Shown: positions 52,725 to 62,860, counted from the stretch's first letter. The stretch is DNA of 64,000 nucleotides from Macrothele yani (GCA_039090855.1 CM076999.1:112157072-112221071), one strand, 5' to 3'. The notes: a model not told the origin generated them from the letters alone. Numbers and translations: made by a program.

Positions 52725-53937
52725 CTCAGCAGAAAATCTGGACTTTTGCTTCTGTGGAGTCTTTTTTGACTTATCCTTGAAAAGGTATCTCCTAAATTGA
52801 TGTGGAGTATGATAAGCCTTACTGGACTTCATTAAGCTGCTTTCAGAATCTTCTTTTATGGGTGTTGCACTAGTTGCAACAAAAGGAGCTTCTTCCCCAT
52901 GAGAAGGCGAAAACTCATCCCAATAACAGGAATCACTTGACGCAGGAGACACTTTGCTCTTTATTGGAGACAGTTTTTCTGGAGAAACATACAGGGTAAT
53001 TTCTGCAGATTCACTTGTAGTCAAATCTATAAGTGAACTGGGAGAACTGTGTACTACTAGGGAGGAATTTGAATACTTTTCTGGAGTGGAGGTAAGCACA
53101 CTTTTACTTAAGGACTCGGCATCATTCTCTTCCAAATTCCCAGCTTTATTTTCAAGAACATCTCCACAATGGGTCTGCTTTGGCAAGACATTGAAATTCA
53201 CAGTTACTTCAGGATCATGATCATCAAGAGAGACATTACATCTTTCAACTTGAATGGAAGACAAGATGCTGCTGAAAATGGCTTTTGCTTCAGCTGCGAA
53301 ACTACGTGGGAGAGTTGCCTGAGGGCTTTCTTCTTTTTTGGCATCAGTCTTTGCAACGTTAGGAACACTGCGTGGGAGGGTGTCCTGAGGGCTTTCTTCC
53401 TTTTTGGCATCAGTCTTTGCAGCATCAGGAACATTGCCACTGTTTTGTTTCAAGGGTTGATGTGTACTCTTCCTATCAATGGAGCGAGAATGCATTACAC
53501 TCGTGCCGCTCACAGGGATATTTAAACGCATCCTTTTACTCGAAGGTTTGGCAGCATCAACCTGACGTTCAGCTCTCCGTTGTGTATGGGATTTTTCTTG
53601 GAAATTTTTGTTGCCCTGTTTTCCAGTTCAGGATCACTCTCGTCATAGTCAAATACTTTTAAAGCACAACGAGTAATTGACCTTCTACCACATTTTGTTG
53701 CTTTAGCCATTCTCTTCAACTTTTTGGAAGCTTTTTTAAAATTCTGCAGTCCTGGTGAATCTATGCCGCTATCACTGCTGAGTAGAACAGGTGAGCAAGA
53801 TTTTTTGCGCTCACAAAAATCCTTTGCTTCAGTCAATTTGTTCTCCCTTGAAACTAGAATATGACTTAATTTCTTACTTCCACTTCTGAGGCATCTTGGA
53901 GACGGGCTTGTTTCATCTGTTCTGGGCACAGATTTGC
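52725..53937 (-). CDS. Sororin-like gene, large middle exon (one frameshift)
   Basis: Minus strand. The acceptor (cttctgttttag, then GC) gives a phase that fits the first exon, and the donor GAG|GTATGC ends in phase 0, fitting the last exon. The translation is hydrophilic and Ser/Pro-rich: KSVPRTDETSPSPRCLRSGS, SGIDSPGLQNFKKASKKLKR, then in another frame DAAKPSSKRMRLNIPVSGTS, two tandem TDAKKEESPQ-TLPRS repeats, VVHSSPSSLIDLTTSESAE, SPIKSKVSPASSDSCYWDEF, TPHQFRRYLFKDKSKK. Many SP/TP sites and a REN triplet fit a mitotically phosphorylated, APC-controlled regulator such as sororin, but these are generic. The frame shifts by one base around 53590-53620, inside A-rich runs. The exon length also departs from the expected multiple by one base, as a missing base would give. 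Either a sequencing indel or a broken allele. Confidence 0.6.
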
Positions 53938-53997
53938 CTAAAACAGAAGATAAAAAACGATAAATAAAAAAAAAACTGAATATCCAAACACAGGACA

Positions 53998-54150
53998 TAA
54001 AGAGCTAAAAATTAAAATGTAATCTTTGGCACAAATGTGCCATATTTTCACTGTTTCCATGTAGCAACTCCTTCAGAAAACTCTAACGGGAATCGAACCC
54101 ACATCTCCCGATTTCCGTTCGAGCACGCTATCTGTTATACCACCCAGGAC
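53998..54150 (-). mobile_element. SINE family 4 copy
   Basis: Minus strand: CCTGGGTGGTATAACAGATA (box A-like), GATGTGGGTTCGATTCCCGT (box B), then GAAGGAGTTGCTACATGG and a body ending near TTTTTAGCTCTTTATG. A single copy in the window; it lies in the intron just upstream of the middle exon. Confidence 0.6.
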
Positions 54151-54184
54151 AAGAAAGTTCCAAGCAACTGAAGCTAAGCAGATG

Positions 54185-55080
54185 CAGAGTTGCTTTAAAA
54201 TAAAATGTATCTGCATACACAACCATTGAAACAGAAAACCTGTTGCAAATCAGCGAAGGGGAACCACGATAACAATAGAAGATGATAATGTGAAAGACGA
54301 TAAAAAGTGAACTCTGTTTATTAGGCGTATAAAATAGAGGGATCAAGAGAGGCTAGCTTTCACTACATCCGGGTAGCTTTGTCAGGCATTTAGTAGCTAA
54401 AGATCGCAGAAGCAACTTGATATATCAGTTATATTCTTAGAAATATTTTTTCCAGTTGCTTCTGCGATCTTTAGCTGCTAAATGCCTGACGAAGCTACTC
54501 GGAGGTAGTGAAAGCTAGCATCTCTTGATCCCTTTATTTTATACGCCTAATAAACGGAGTTCACTTTTTATTGTCCAGTTGCTTCTGCGATATTTAGCTA
54601 CTAAATGCCTGACGAAGCTACTCGGAGGTAGTGAAAGCTAGCATCTCTTGATCCCTTTATTTTATACGCCTAATAAACGGAGTTCACTTTTTATTGTCCA
54701 GTTGCTTCTGCGATATTTAGCTACTAAATGCCTGATGAAGTACCCGGAGGTAGTGAAAACTAGCATCTCTTGATCCCTTTATTTTATACGCCTAATAAAC
54801 GGAGTTCACTTTTTATTGTCCAGTTGCTTCTGCGATATTTAGCTACTAAATGCCTGATGAAGTACCCGGAGGTAGTGAAAGCTAGCATCTCTTGATCCCT
54901 TTACTTTATGCGCCTAATAAACGGAGTTCACTTTTTATCGTCTTTCACATTAATTGGGCGTACAGAAACCCGTTTCTTCATCGTTCGTATATATTTGTAG
55001 AATATGATAATTTATAGAAAAATTAATAAAACAATAAATAATTATTAGAACATTACAGATTCTAATGAGGACAAAATAAG
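54185..55080 (-). repeat. Dispersed repeat Q copy iv, split by FB-2
   Basis: ataaaatgtatctgcataca, caaccattgaaacagaaaac (54190-54287) and gataatttatagaaaaatta, ataattattagaacattaca, attctaatgaggacaaaa (55003-55075) are collinear with copy i. The far end is truncated. Confidence 0.75.
54288..55000. mobile_element. Foldback-like element FB-2 with tandem arms
   Basis: Left arm (54288-54420) is one inverted copy of a unit that is repeated four times in the right arm (starts near 54451, 54575, 54698, 54820; period 122-124 bp): gttgcttctgcgatatttag, tactaaatgcctgacgaagc, agctagcatctcttgatccc, gcctaataaacggagttcac. Ends ctttttatcgtctttcacat are palindromic. atgataat flanks both sides within repeat Q, a possible 8-bp duplication, again leaving a roughly 50-bp extra tail on the right. 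Confidence 0.85.
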
Positions 55081-55407
55081 TACACCACTGAGTTATTACA
55101 TTATTACTATCCCCCAGCCTAGAGAGATGATCATGCCTAAAGACCAAATGGTGGCAAAGGTGAGTCACAGTATTTGTCATTTTCTTGTAGGACTTCCGTC
55201 CACAGTGAGTAGATCGCCATTTGGGCTGGACACAGAAATGGAAGGAATGAGAACAAATATAGCGACTTTGACAAAACAGTTTGTAGTGAGATTAGAGTAC
55301 AGTAGATGGCGCCACCGTACAAGTACGATGTTGCACTAAGAGGGGTGAGAGAATTTCAGGGGGGGGCATAGGAAAGGATACCCATTTAACCTGTGGGTCC
55401 AGCCTGG
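55081..55407. other. Unassigned stretch
   Basis: No recognised gene. Contains gtagatggcgccacc, a short word that also appears near other insert ends in the window. Confidence 0.3.
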
Positions 55408-55556
55408 GGGCCGTCACTTAACGTGCCCGTCCGATGCACGGCGGATATTCAGCGATTGTTAGTAAATCACACCATCTCTGAAAGATCAGCCCAGGTTCGA
55501 ACCTGAGGACCTCGCAATGACAGTCTGACTTGCTAACCACTAAGCCATCCGCGGCC
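55408..55556 (-). mobile_element. SINE family 3 copy
   Basis: Minus strand: GGGCCGCGGATGGCTTAGTG (box A), CCTCAGGTTCGAACCTGGGC (box B), body CGTGCATCGGACGGGCACGT and TAAGTGACGGCCCC. The body matches the copy at 16026-16285. Confidence 0.75.
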
Positions 55557-55599
55557 CGTGGCACAGGTGAAGTTCACAGAGCAGTATATATACAACCCA

Positions 55600-56290
55600 A
55601 AGACCGGCTTTCGGTTAGTACAGTGTTCAGAATCAGAATAGGAAAAGCTGCCAGTTTATCCGAGTTTGATAAAGGACAAATTGTGATAGCACGGTGCCTC
55701 AGAACTACAATCTAGGAAATGGCGTGGCCTGTTCATGTGCTGTTGTAGTGAGTACGCATCAAACATGGTGCACAGATGGTTAAACGACAGACCGTTGTCC
55801 AGCCATGTGTCGTCCACAGCTCATTGATGCCAGAGGGGTGCACAGACTGTTGCGCGTTGCTCACAGCGACCGCAGGACCACAGTGCGACAAATCACCAGC
55901 AGCTGCAACAGTGGTGATCAGGGCAATGTGTCACAGCACACAGTTCATTCCAGCCTTCTGCGCATGGGCCTGCATAGCCAAAGTCCCAGCTGGGTCCCCC
56001 AGGCTCACTGCCCGTCATCGCCAACAACGCATGAAATGGGGCCCAAGATCATCAAGATTGGACTGTGGATGATTGGAAGGAGGTGGCCTGGTCTGACAAA
56101 TCAAGATTCCTGGGCATCAAGTAGATGGCCGAGCGTGAATACGCCGATTACCAATGGAGGCTATGGCAGCTGGATGCACTGTTGGGCCAAAACAGGCCGG
56201 TGGCAGAGGTGTTATGCTGTGGGTGATGCTTTCTTGGGACACTTCTTTGACCATATATAGTGATAGACCACGCACTGGTAGTGGCTGTCA
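55600..56290 (+). pseudogene. Tc1-like transposase Tc1-F, N-terminal half
   Basis: Forward frames: GKAASLSEFDKGQIVIARCL (HTH), RPQLIDARGVHRLLRVAHSD, VSQHTVHSSLLRMGLHSQSP, ARHRQQRMKWGPRS-type segment, then WPGLTNQDSWASS where the first catalytic DES(R) should be, and DAFLGHFFDHI. Many frame changes. The C-terminal half of the same family appears at 59104-59440. Confidence 0.75.
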
Positions 56291-57050
56291 CTGAGTCGTG
56301 GTGGTCCCAACATGAGAGCCATCAGATCACATGACATTAGGCAGAAGTGATTCTGTGCTATCCAGTTTCATGCTTTCTTATGACCTGACCGTAGGCTACT
56401 TTTAAATATCCCCATTTATTAAATCATGTAGTTAAAAAGTGTTTTTTTAGGAATAATAAACCTAAGGATATATTCATTAAGAAATTGTCATTTATAGAAA
56501 TTTAATTGCAACCATTTCGGATTTACGAGATGAGTCGTTAGGACGAAGAAGGTCATTAATTTAGTGTATCTTTGTATCAACCGGCTACATATACAATACT
56601 TTATGTAAAGTGGTGTTCTCATTAACAATTTATGCTACAGAGTTACAGTATATAAAAATGTGAAAAATCCAGAAGTATACAGTTAAATACTACGTAAAAT
56701 ATACGGAAATGACATTGCCATACTCAGAGTAAGTTTACTTAAAATATGTACGTACCTTGGGCATAGGTAGGCTTTATTTAGCCATGATCACAATATTGCG
56801 ATGAATATTTGTGAAAACTTCTAAACACATGGATTCATTTTTTAACGTGAAATCTGAATGACTATATATTTCTTTAATAGAAACATGTTTTCCAGATTGG
56901 GCATTGACCCTTAATATTGATTATTTCTATTTGTAAATGAATTTATGGCACCTCTATTAATAGTGTACTGTGGAATTAACTTTTTACGGGTCTTATAGAG
57001 GTTATTATTCAAAAAAGTTGGTCAAATTTTTCGAACTAAAGCCTAGCTCA
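56291..57050. other. Unassigned stretch inside split Tc1-F
   Basis: AT-rich DNA between the Tc1-F half and the PLE-3 fragment. No motif. Confidence 0.3.
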
Positions 57051-57056
57051 TCTACG

Positions 57057-57972
57057 TCACTGGTGTAGTTGCTGCCACTCAGTCAGAAGTGTCCAACCAC
57101 CATTATCGCTAATTGTAGTACTTTTTCTTCTCACTATTTCCATCTCTTCCTCTAGTCTCCTCTTTACTAAGTTTGATTGGTGAGCGATTATTCTTACCGA
57201 GTCCCAATTTATGGAGTGTCCACTTGCTTGTATATGTCTGTCTAGCCCTGTTTTGTTACTAATATTCCTAATAGCTGCTTGGTGTTCTTTCATTTGGACT
57301 TTAATACTTCTCCCTGTTTCTCCTATACAGCTGAGTCCGCAGTTACAGCCGATGCAATATATTACTCCTTCTTGCAATTGGATGTCCACTTCTTTCTGCT
57401 TTAAAGCTGGCAAGAATTTCTTTAATTTGCTATTTAGATCTGGATATTATATTTTGCTCCGATTCTCTTCAGCTTTTCGAAAAAAACCCTTGTGGTGCAT
57501 AATTTTGCTGGTGAATTTGAAGTTGTTTATTTCCTGCTTCTTTTTTGGCACTTGCCTAAATAATTTCTCAATATATAGGAAGGGGTAATTGTTCTCTGCC
57601 AGTATTCTTTTTAATTCTTCTCTGTGAAGATCTTTTTGAAAAATTGTCTCACCGTATTCGACTTAATATAGTCAGGGTGGAATGAGCAGAAGTCTAAGAT
57701 CTTCCCTGTGTTAGTGGGTTTTCAAAAAAGCTGAGTGAAGATTCTCCCTCTCTTGAGGTCAAGGTTAAATCAAGGAAATTGATGCTATAGTCTTTTTCCA
57801 GTTCCAGGCTGTACTGCAAAGAATTTTCTAGCAAGTTAAATTGTGCCAGAATCTGAGATGGTAGAGATTGGACTCCAACTTTCTGACTTCGAAAATTTGA
57901 CCACCAACTTTTTTGAATAATCTCTATAAGACCAGTAAAAAAGTTAATTCCACAGTTGATTATTTCTTCCAT
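57057..57972 (-). pseudogene. Penelope-like element fragment PLE-3 with GIY-YIG domain
   Basis: Minus-strand order: INFLDLTLTSREGESSLSFF (57972-57694, post-catalytic RT), a decayed stretch with IEKLFRQVPKKKQEIN-like words, then EGVIYCIGCNCGLSCIGETG and RSIKVQMKEHQAAIRN (57413-57057), a recognisable GIY-YIG endonuclease with Arg and His of the catalytic set (R-IKVQMKEH), followed by KTGLDRHIQASGHSINWDSV. In PLEs this nuclease follows the RT and nicks target DNA. The endonuclease frame is open for 118 codons, but upstream frameshifts break the protein. Confidence 0.85.
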
Positions 57973-58391
57973 ATATCATTATTATTACTGCAAATATGGA
58001 AAACTCAGGTGGAATGGTGGTCCATACTAACCGTAATAAAAATTTACTAGAGATTGGATCACGCTATTACCGCAGTGGCATTGAATCTGCTCAATCATTT
58101 AATTAGTTTTTTCACCGGTTACGAGCTGTAGAATTTTTGTTTAACATTTTTGACTAAGATCACGTGACATTTCCCTTTCTGGTGTTGGAGCCATAAACTG
58201 TGGCGTCATTCCCAGTCTACCTGTATGCAAGGTCAGTGGGACACTTTAGCCCCATTATCCCAATTGCACAATCCCCGACTGCTGTCAGGTATCTGAACAT
58301 CGTTGCGGGCCAAGTTAATCCATTCATGGCAACTGTGTTCCCTGCTAGTGATAGCCATTACCAGAGTACCAAAATATAGATATACATGCGT
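57973..58391. other. Unassigned stretch
   Basis: Nothing recognised between PLE-3 and repeat Q copy iii. Confidence 0.3.
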
Positions 58392-59101
58392 ATGCTGTAC
58401 GCAGATAGTTTCCAAATTATTAGCAGATTTTGCAGATAGTTTTTGCTTGTAGATTAAATAAATAAAATGTTATTTACAGCAATTAAAACACTTACTCAAG
58501 GCTTCACTCCAATTAATATATTTAATTCTATTTTAATCTGAAGAATTTTCACTTAGTTTTCACATCTTCCGAGTTCTTTTGTTTTTAGACTTTTCTGGCC
58601 TCCAGATTTTATCAAGGCCTGTTATCAATGTATAGGAACTGTATCAGAAGTTTTGTTTACACAGAAAGAATTTAAATTTTATTGCCAGGTTCTTCATGCA
58701 GTTGCCAGTTAAAGTAATTTCTTTATGTATTTTGTAAGTGTACCATTTTTTGAATTAAGTTGTTGAAAATGCTATTTATAAATTTTTAAGGTTCATTAAT
58801 GGAACTGTTTTTCTAGATATAAAAACTTTAATTAGTTTCTTGTTTTTATGAGGTTCATAGTTCAATATTTTTATATTTTGACCTAAAGTCTATTTTGCAC
58901 ACATTGTTGCATATTCAGTTGTAATGTACTTATTTTGTCCTCACTGAAATCTGTAATGTTCTAATAATTATTTATTGTTATTAATTTTTCTTTATATTAT
59001 CTTATTCTACTGTTATTGTGTGTGTGATTTGCGGGTTTGCAGCAAGTTTTCTGTTTCAGTGGTTGTGTACACAGATACATTTTATTTTTATAGAACTCTG
59101 G
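58392..59101 (+). repeat. Dispersed repeat Q, copy iii (uninterrupted)
   Basis: The reference copy, about 710 bp: tacgcagatagtttccaaat, tttatcaaggcctgttatca, gttgttgaaaatgctattta, atgaggttcatagttcaata, cgggtttgcagcaagttttc, gttgtgtacacagatacatt. It ends exactly where Tc1-F coding sequence resumes, so it inserted into Tc1-F or marks its rearrangement point. Confidence 0.85.
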
Positions 59102-59103
59102 CC

Positions 59104-59440
59104 ATTGTCAACAGGATAATGCGCCATGCCACACTCCAGAAACGTGAAGGAGTGGTTCGAGGAACATGACAGTGACTTTCTGTTAATGCCCTGCCCTCCA
59201 AATGCACCCGACATGAACCCAATCGAACATTTGTGGTTCGACTCGGAAAAGCGGGTTAGTGTTAATCCCCCCCCCCCAAAAAAATGTACGGGAACTGGAG
59301 GACCTGCTGTTGACTTATGGTACCAGAAACCACAGGATATCTATCGCCACTTCATCAAATTGATGCCTTGCCGAGTGACCACTGTTTTGCGGGATAAAGA
59401 GGGTCCTACAGCTCATTAGGTAGGTGGTTAATTTGGATCC
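59104..59440 (+). pseudogene. Tc1-like transposase Tc1-F, C-terminal part
   Basis: Forward translation: VNRIMRHATLQKR overlapping a QQDNAPCHTPET frame (second Asp), KEWFEEHDSDFLLMPCPP, NAPDMNPIEHLWFDSEKRV (Glu), then RVTTVLRDKEGPTAH and a stop. Frame changes near 59130 and at the C run of 59266-59277. It continues the N-terminal half at 55600-56290. Confidence 0.8.
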
Positions 59441-61100
59441 GTTTTGCTTCTTGTTTTAGTAATAAATATAATATTCATATTTTAAAACAATAACATTTAA
59501 TTCATCATGTTTTGTAATGACCACATGCAACAGCAGTACATTCAAGAAATGAATAAATTTACACTTTTGAGATTCTTATAGACATCTAAAAATATCTAAT
59601 AAACTTTTCAGCACGTTCCAAGTCCACATTTGTCTTTTGTCGACTCCGCAGCTGCACAGCATCCAGTGCTTAAATTTTCATTTTGCTGTACGTCTTTGTT
59701 TTCCTTCCCATTTCTTTATCGTCACTTCTTTTATTTTATTTTTTGTGCCTTTGGATGACAATTTTATTTATCATGCTGAAAGAACTTTCAGCCTGAGCAC
59801 CATGAATGCATGGTAACTTTTGCTATTTTAGATAAAAGGTAAATAGTGTAACTTTGAGAATATGAATACTTTTGAACACCATGCATTAATTCTTACAAAT
59901 TTTTCAGCTTCGTCACTTTCGTTTTTAAAATTGAATATAGCTTTTAAGTAAAAAGCTATATTCAATTTAAAAAACAAAAGTCACTTTCGTTTTTTAAATT
60001 GAATATAGCTTCGTCACTTTTGTTTTTAAATTTGAATATAGCTTTTTAAGTAAACCCATTATCATCCCAAGTTACAACTCACACAATCAAATACCAAACA
60101 TATAAAGATTGTTTTTAAAAAAAATCGAATTTTTTGGAGCGTCGCATTTCGAAAAATTCAAATTTTTTAAAATCTTAACCCCTATGGTGCTGTACATTAA
60201 ATAAAAGAGCATAATAAATACTACAAAAAGATACCTTTCCCATCTTTCTATCTTAATTAGGGGAGCTGCAATCACAATTTAAAAACATATAAATCTTCCG
60301 ATTTAAGGGGTTTTCTGGACGTTTTATATAGCTGTATTTTCAAAACTGGTGGATATATGATGATGAAATTTGGTATTTTTCTTAATCTATATAGAGGCCA
60401 CCTATGTACCAAATTTCATTAAAATCTGAGATGGTGAGGTAAAAAATGTCTTCAAATTGTGTTGAGTTGATAGGGAATCACCACTGTTTTAGAGTGAGCA
60501 GAACAAGAGAGTTGGGAAGGTAAGGGAAGACATATCTTTGCCCCCCAATAATCAGAAGGTGGTGATGCCAATGGTTGGGTGTCACAAAACTTGTTGAAAT
60601 AATGTTTCCCCAAGAAATTTTCTTTGCCCACTAGTCACAAAATATACAATATGCGAGATACAATATCGTTATTAATCATAAACATTTCACCCCGCAAAAG
60701 GAAACAACCACAAAATACAGAACCTTTTTTTTTGACACAGAAACCTTAGAACTCAACAATTCCTACAGCAATCAGCAGAAAAAAGTAGCATTTCTTGCAG
60801 CAGTAACATGATTAAAAGATGTCTTTAATATCTAGTATATCGGTTTTTCGAGACTGTCTTCTTAACACATAAATTGTCTGCTGTACCTAGTGGTAGAAAC
60901 TTAACTATAACGGTTTTGTTTGCTGCTAGCAGCTTAGAATATTCCAAATCGACTGATTTGTATATAATCACCGATTCTTCTTACTGCGTAAGATAACGAT
61001 CATAAAATATCAAATACTTATAAGCAGAAATAAGAATCAGTGTTTCTGTACATATATATCATAAACATACAAACATCGTTCAACGAAACTGAAGAAAAAT
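59441..61100. other. Mostly unassigned intron-1 DNA with repeat R piece
   Basis: 59820-59960 matches repeat R; 59900-60060 is a cluster of inverted and direct copies of gaatatagctttt. 60300-60450 contains gatgaaatttggtatttttc and accaaatttcattaaaatct, words facing each other in inverted orientation. No exon recognised. Confidence 0.35.
59905..60055. repeat. Inverted and direct repeats of attgaatatagctt
   Basis: tgaatatagcttttaagtaa then aaagctatattcaattt form a hairpin; the flanking cttcgtcactttcgttttta recurs three times. Looks like replication-slippage products of repeat R. Confidence 0.7.
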
Positions 61101-61106
61101 ACGTAC

Positions 61107-61146
61107 TTCGTTTTTGACCTGATAGCCGCTTATGGTTTTGCGCCAT
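61107..61146 (-). CDS. Sororin-like gene, first coding exon
   Basis: Minus strand: ATG in a good Kozak context (GAAAATGGCG), 13 codons MAQNHKRLSGQKR plus one base, then a consensus donor GTACGT. The one-base overhang joins the two-base start of the 53937 exon to make a serine codon, continuing KSVPRTDETSPSPRC. The basic, Ser-rich result resembles the N terminus of sororins, which is short of motifs, so support comes mainly from splice phase, Kozak and position. Intron 1 would be about 7.2 kb. Confidence 0.5.
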
Positions 61147-61454
61147 TTTCACGAAATGTCTTCCACTTAAAAAAATTTACAATCCATGTGTATTAAATAC
61201 TGATCTAATATCGTACACATAAACAACTTAACCTTAGTTCCAAATATTAAACACACACATTCACTGACATACACAAGCCACTTTTCCCGCTTTTTACTGA
61301 TTCTATCAACGCTGCCAACCCTACAGACAAATATAAATTCTTGACTGACTGGAAATCTTCGAGGAGATGTAGAATTCCGATATATTCCGAGCTTGAGGCA
61401 CCAATTAGGACTCATAGGAAGAACCTTTCTGAAATTTTATTTTTGGGGGTTTAA
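61147..61454 (-). promoter_or_regulatory. Likely upstream region of the sororin-like gene
   Basis: The region 5' of the proposed start. No TATA box or initiator can be assigned with confidence. The next transposon begins 308 bp away, so the promoter must be compact, or transcription starts inside or beyond that element. Confidence 0.3.
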
Positions 61455-62689
61455 CCAAGGAGGTTAGAATAAGATATCTGGAGATGCCCTTGTTAACGGA
61501 GCAGTACCACTTTGTGTGAAGCGTATAACCGCAAGAGACGGCCGTCAAAGTGTGAGAAAACTGATGGTTTTCAAGGCTATTGCAATGCACTTTGTATTGG
61601 CCGAACAGCTTTCTTTTGTCGCAAATGTGGCTATTCTTCCACAAACGGGCGCACTCCTGATTTCCTCACAGCTAAGACAGCTCCGCGAGCAATCTACTGT
61701 TTTCTATCCGGCAACGCTCAGTAAATATTAAGTTGTCCATATTAACATTCAATACTATTAAAATTCCATGAAGTTGTTCAATTGGTTTTTTTGTATTTTA
61801 TAATTCCTCAATGGAATTTGTATCGTCTCGTTAAGGATGTCATGATCAATCATGGTGTGAAAAATATGGGTTGCTAGCCACCCTTGAAATAATAAGGAAT
61901 CACGAACGGCAATAAATATCGATGCTTTTCTTCTTAAATTGTCCTTTGCTATATATTTCTCAGTACGAATAAAAATACTTACTGTAAATACGAAAGTATA
62001 ATATTTTATCAGTCTCCCAACGTATATAGCGGTAAAAACTTTTTTTTTCTTTTAGTTCTTTTTCAACATCTCAGTTATTGTTTGCATTTAGTACATGCAA
62101 TATTTTTTGATGAAACCAACGTTAGTCATCATGATGAATAAAAAAATTAGAATAGAATGCAAAGATAACCACTTTGTCAATTCCAATAATGTTTGTATTC
62201 GAATGTAAACAGCAACAGATACGTTGCCAGATCGAAAACAGTAGATTGCTCGAGCAGCTGTTCTAGCGTTCCGCTGTCTTAGCTGTGAGAAATGACAAGT
62301 GCGCAATGGGAGTGCGCCCGTTTGAGGAAGAATAGCCGCAAATGCTTCCGATTTCGCATCGCAACTTGCTGCCAATGCTTGAGAAATGCTGAATTTGTAA
62401 AATTCTTAATTATTTTGAGTCTCCTTCCCATTTTTATTTTAAACTGAAATAGACGAACTTTAGTGCGAATTCTAAACAAAACGCGGCATTAAAATTGAAA
62501 ACTTAACTCTTATAAGAAATATAATTCATTCCGCTTTTACATTAACACGGTTTCTGCAACTCAAAACCACACTTTTCCAAAATACACACAGTTGAAATTA
62601 CATAGGTGTCATGTAAACAACGTCAAATTCCCCAAGTTTGCGCTTCACGGTTAAGAAACTTTGGGCATCTCCAGAAGTATTATTTATAA
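61455..62689. mobile_element. Long-TIR non-autonomous DNA element
   Basis: Left part starts caaggaggttagaataagat, as in the hAT-like MITE at 8281, then tctggagatgccc. The right part repeats it inverted (gggcatctccaga at 62664). Inner arms pair over about 200 bp: gtggctattcttccacaaac, gcgcactcc, cacagctaagacagc, gcaatctactgttttc and their inverses at 62195-62345. No coding capacity; right terminus decayed. Confidence 0.75.
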
Positions 62690-62860
62690 GGAGTCGCCCG
62701 TCCCTAATTCAGGGTCAGGTGTTCCAGGAAAGAGAGAGAGAGAGAGAGCCAGTGTCATTAGACAATCTCAACATCTATGCCTCACAAAGATTTGAACGAG
62801 GACCCATCTCGGACGAATGGTCATAAGTCAGCGCTTAGACCACTGCGCTGCCGGGGCTCT
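62690..62860 (-). mobile_element. SINE family 1 copy q, 3'-truncated
   Basis: Minus strand head (actgcgctgccggggc), damaged box B (agatttgaacgaggacc) and body (gtccctaattcagggtcagg) are present, but the CGTTAAACC tail is missing, replaced by the end of the neighbouring TIR element. A (GA)n expansion lies at 62733-62748. Confidence 0.8.

Noticed and set aside
53169..53525. Plus-strand 118-codon frame over the sororin-like exon
   Set aside because: Antisense to the exon whose minus-strand frame has splice signals and better composition.
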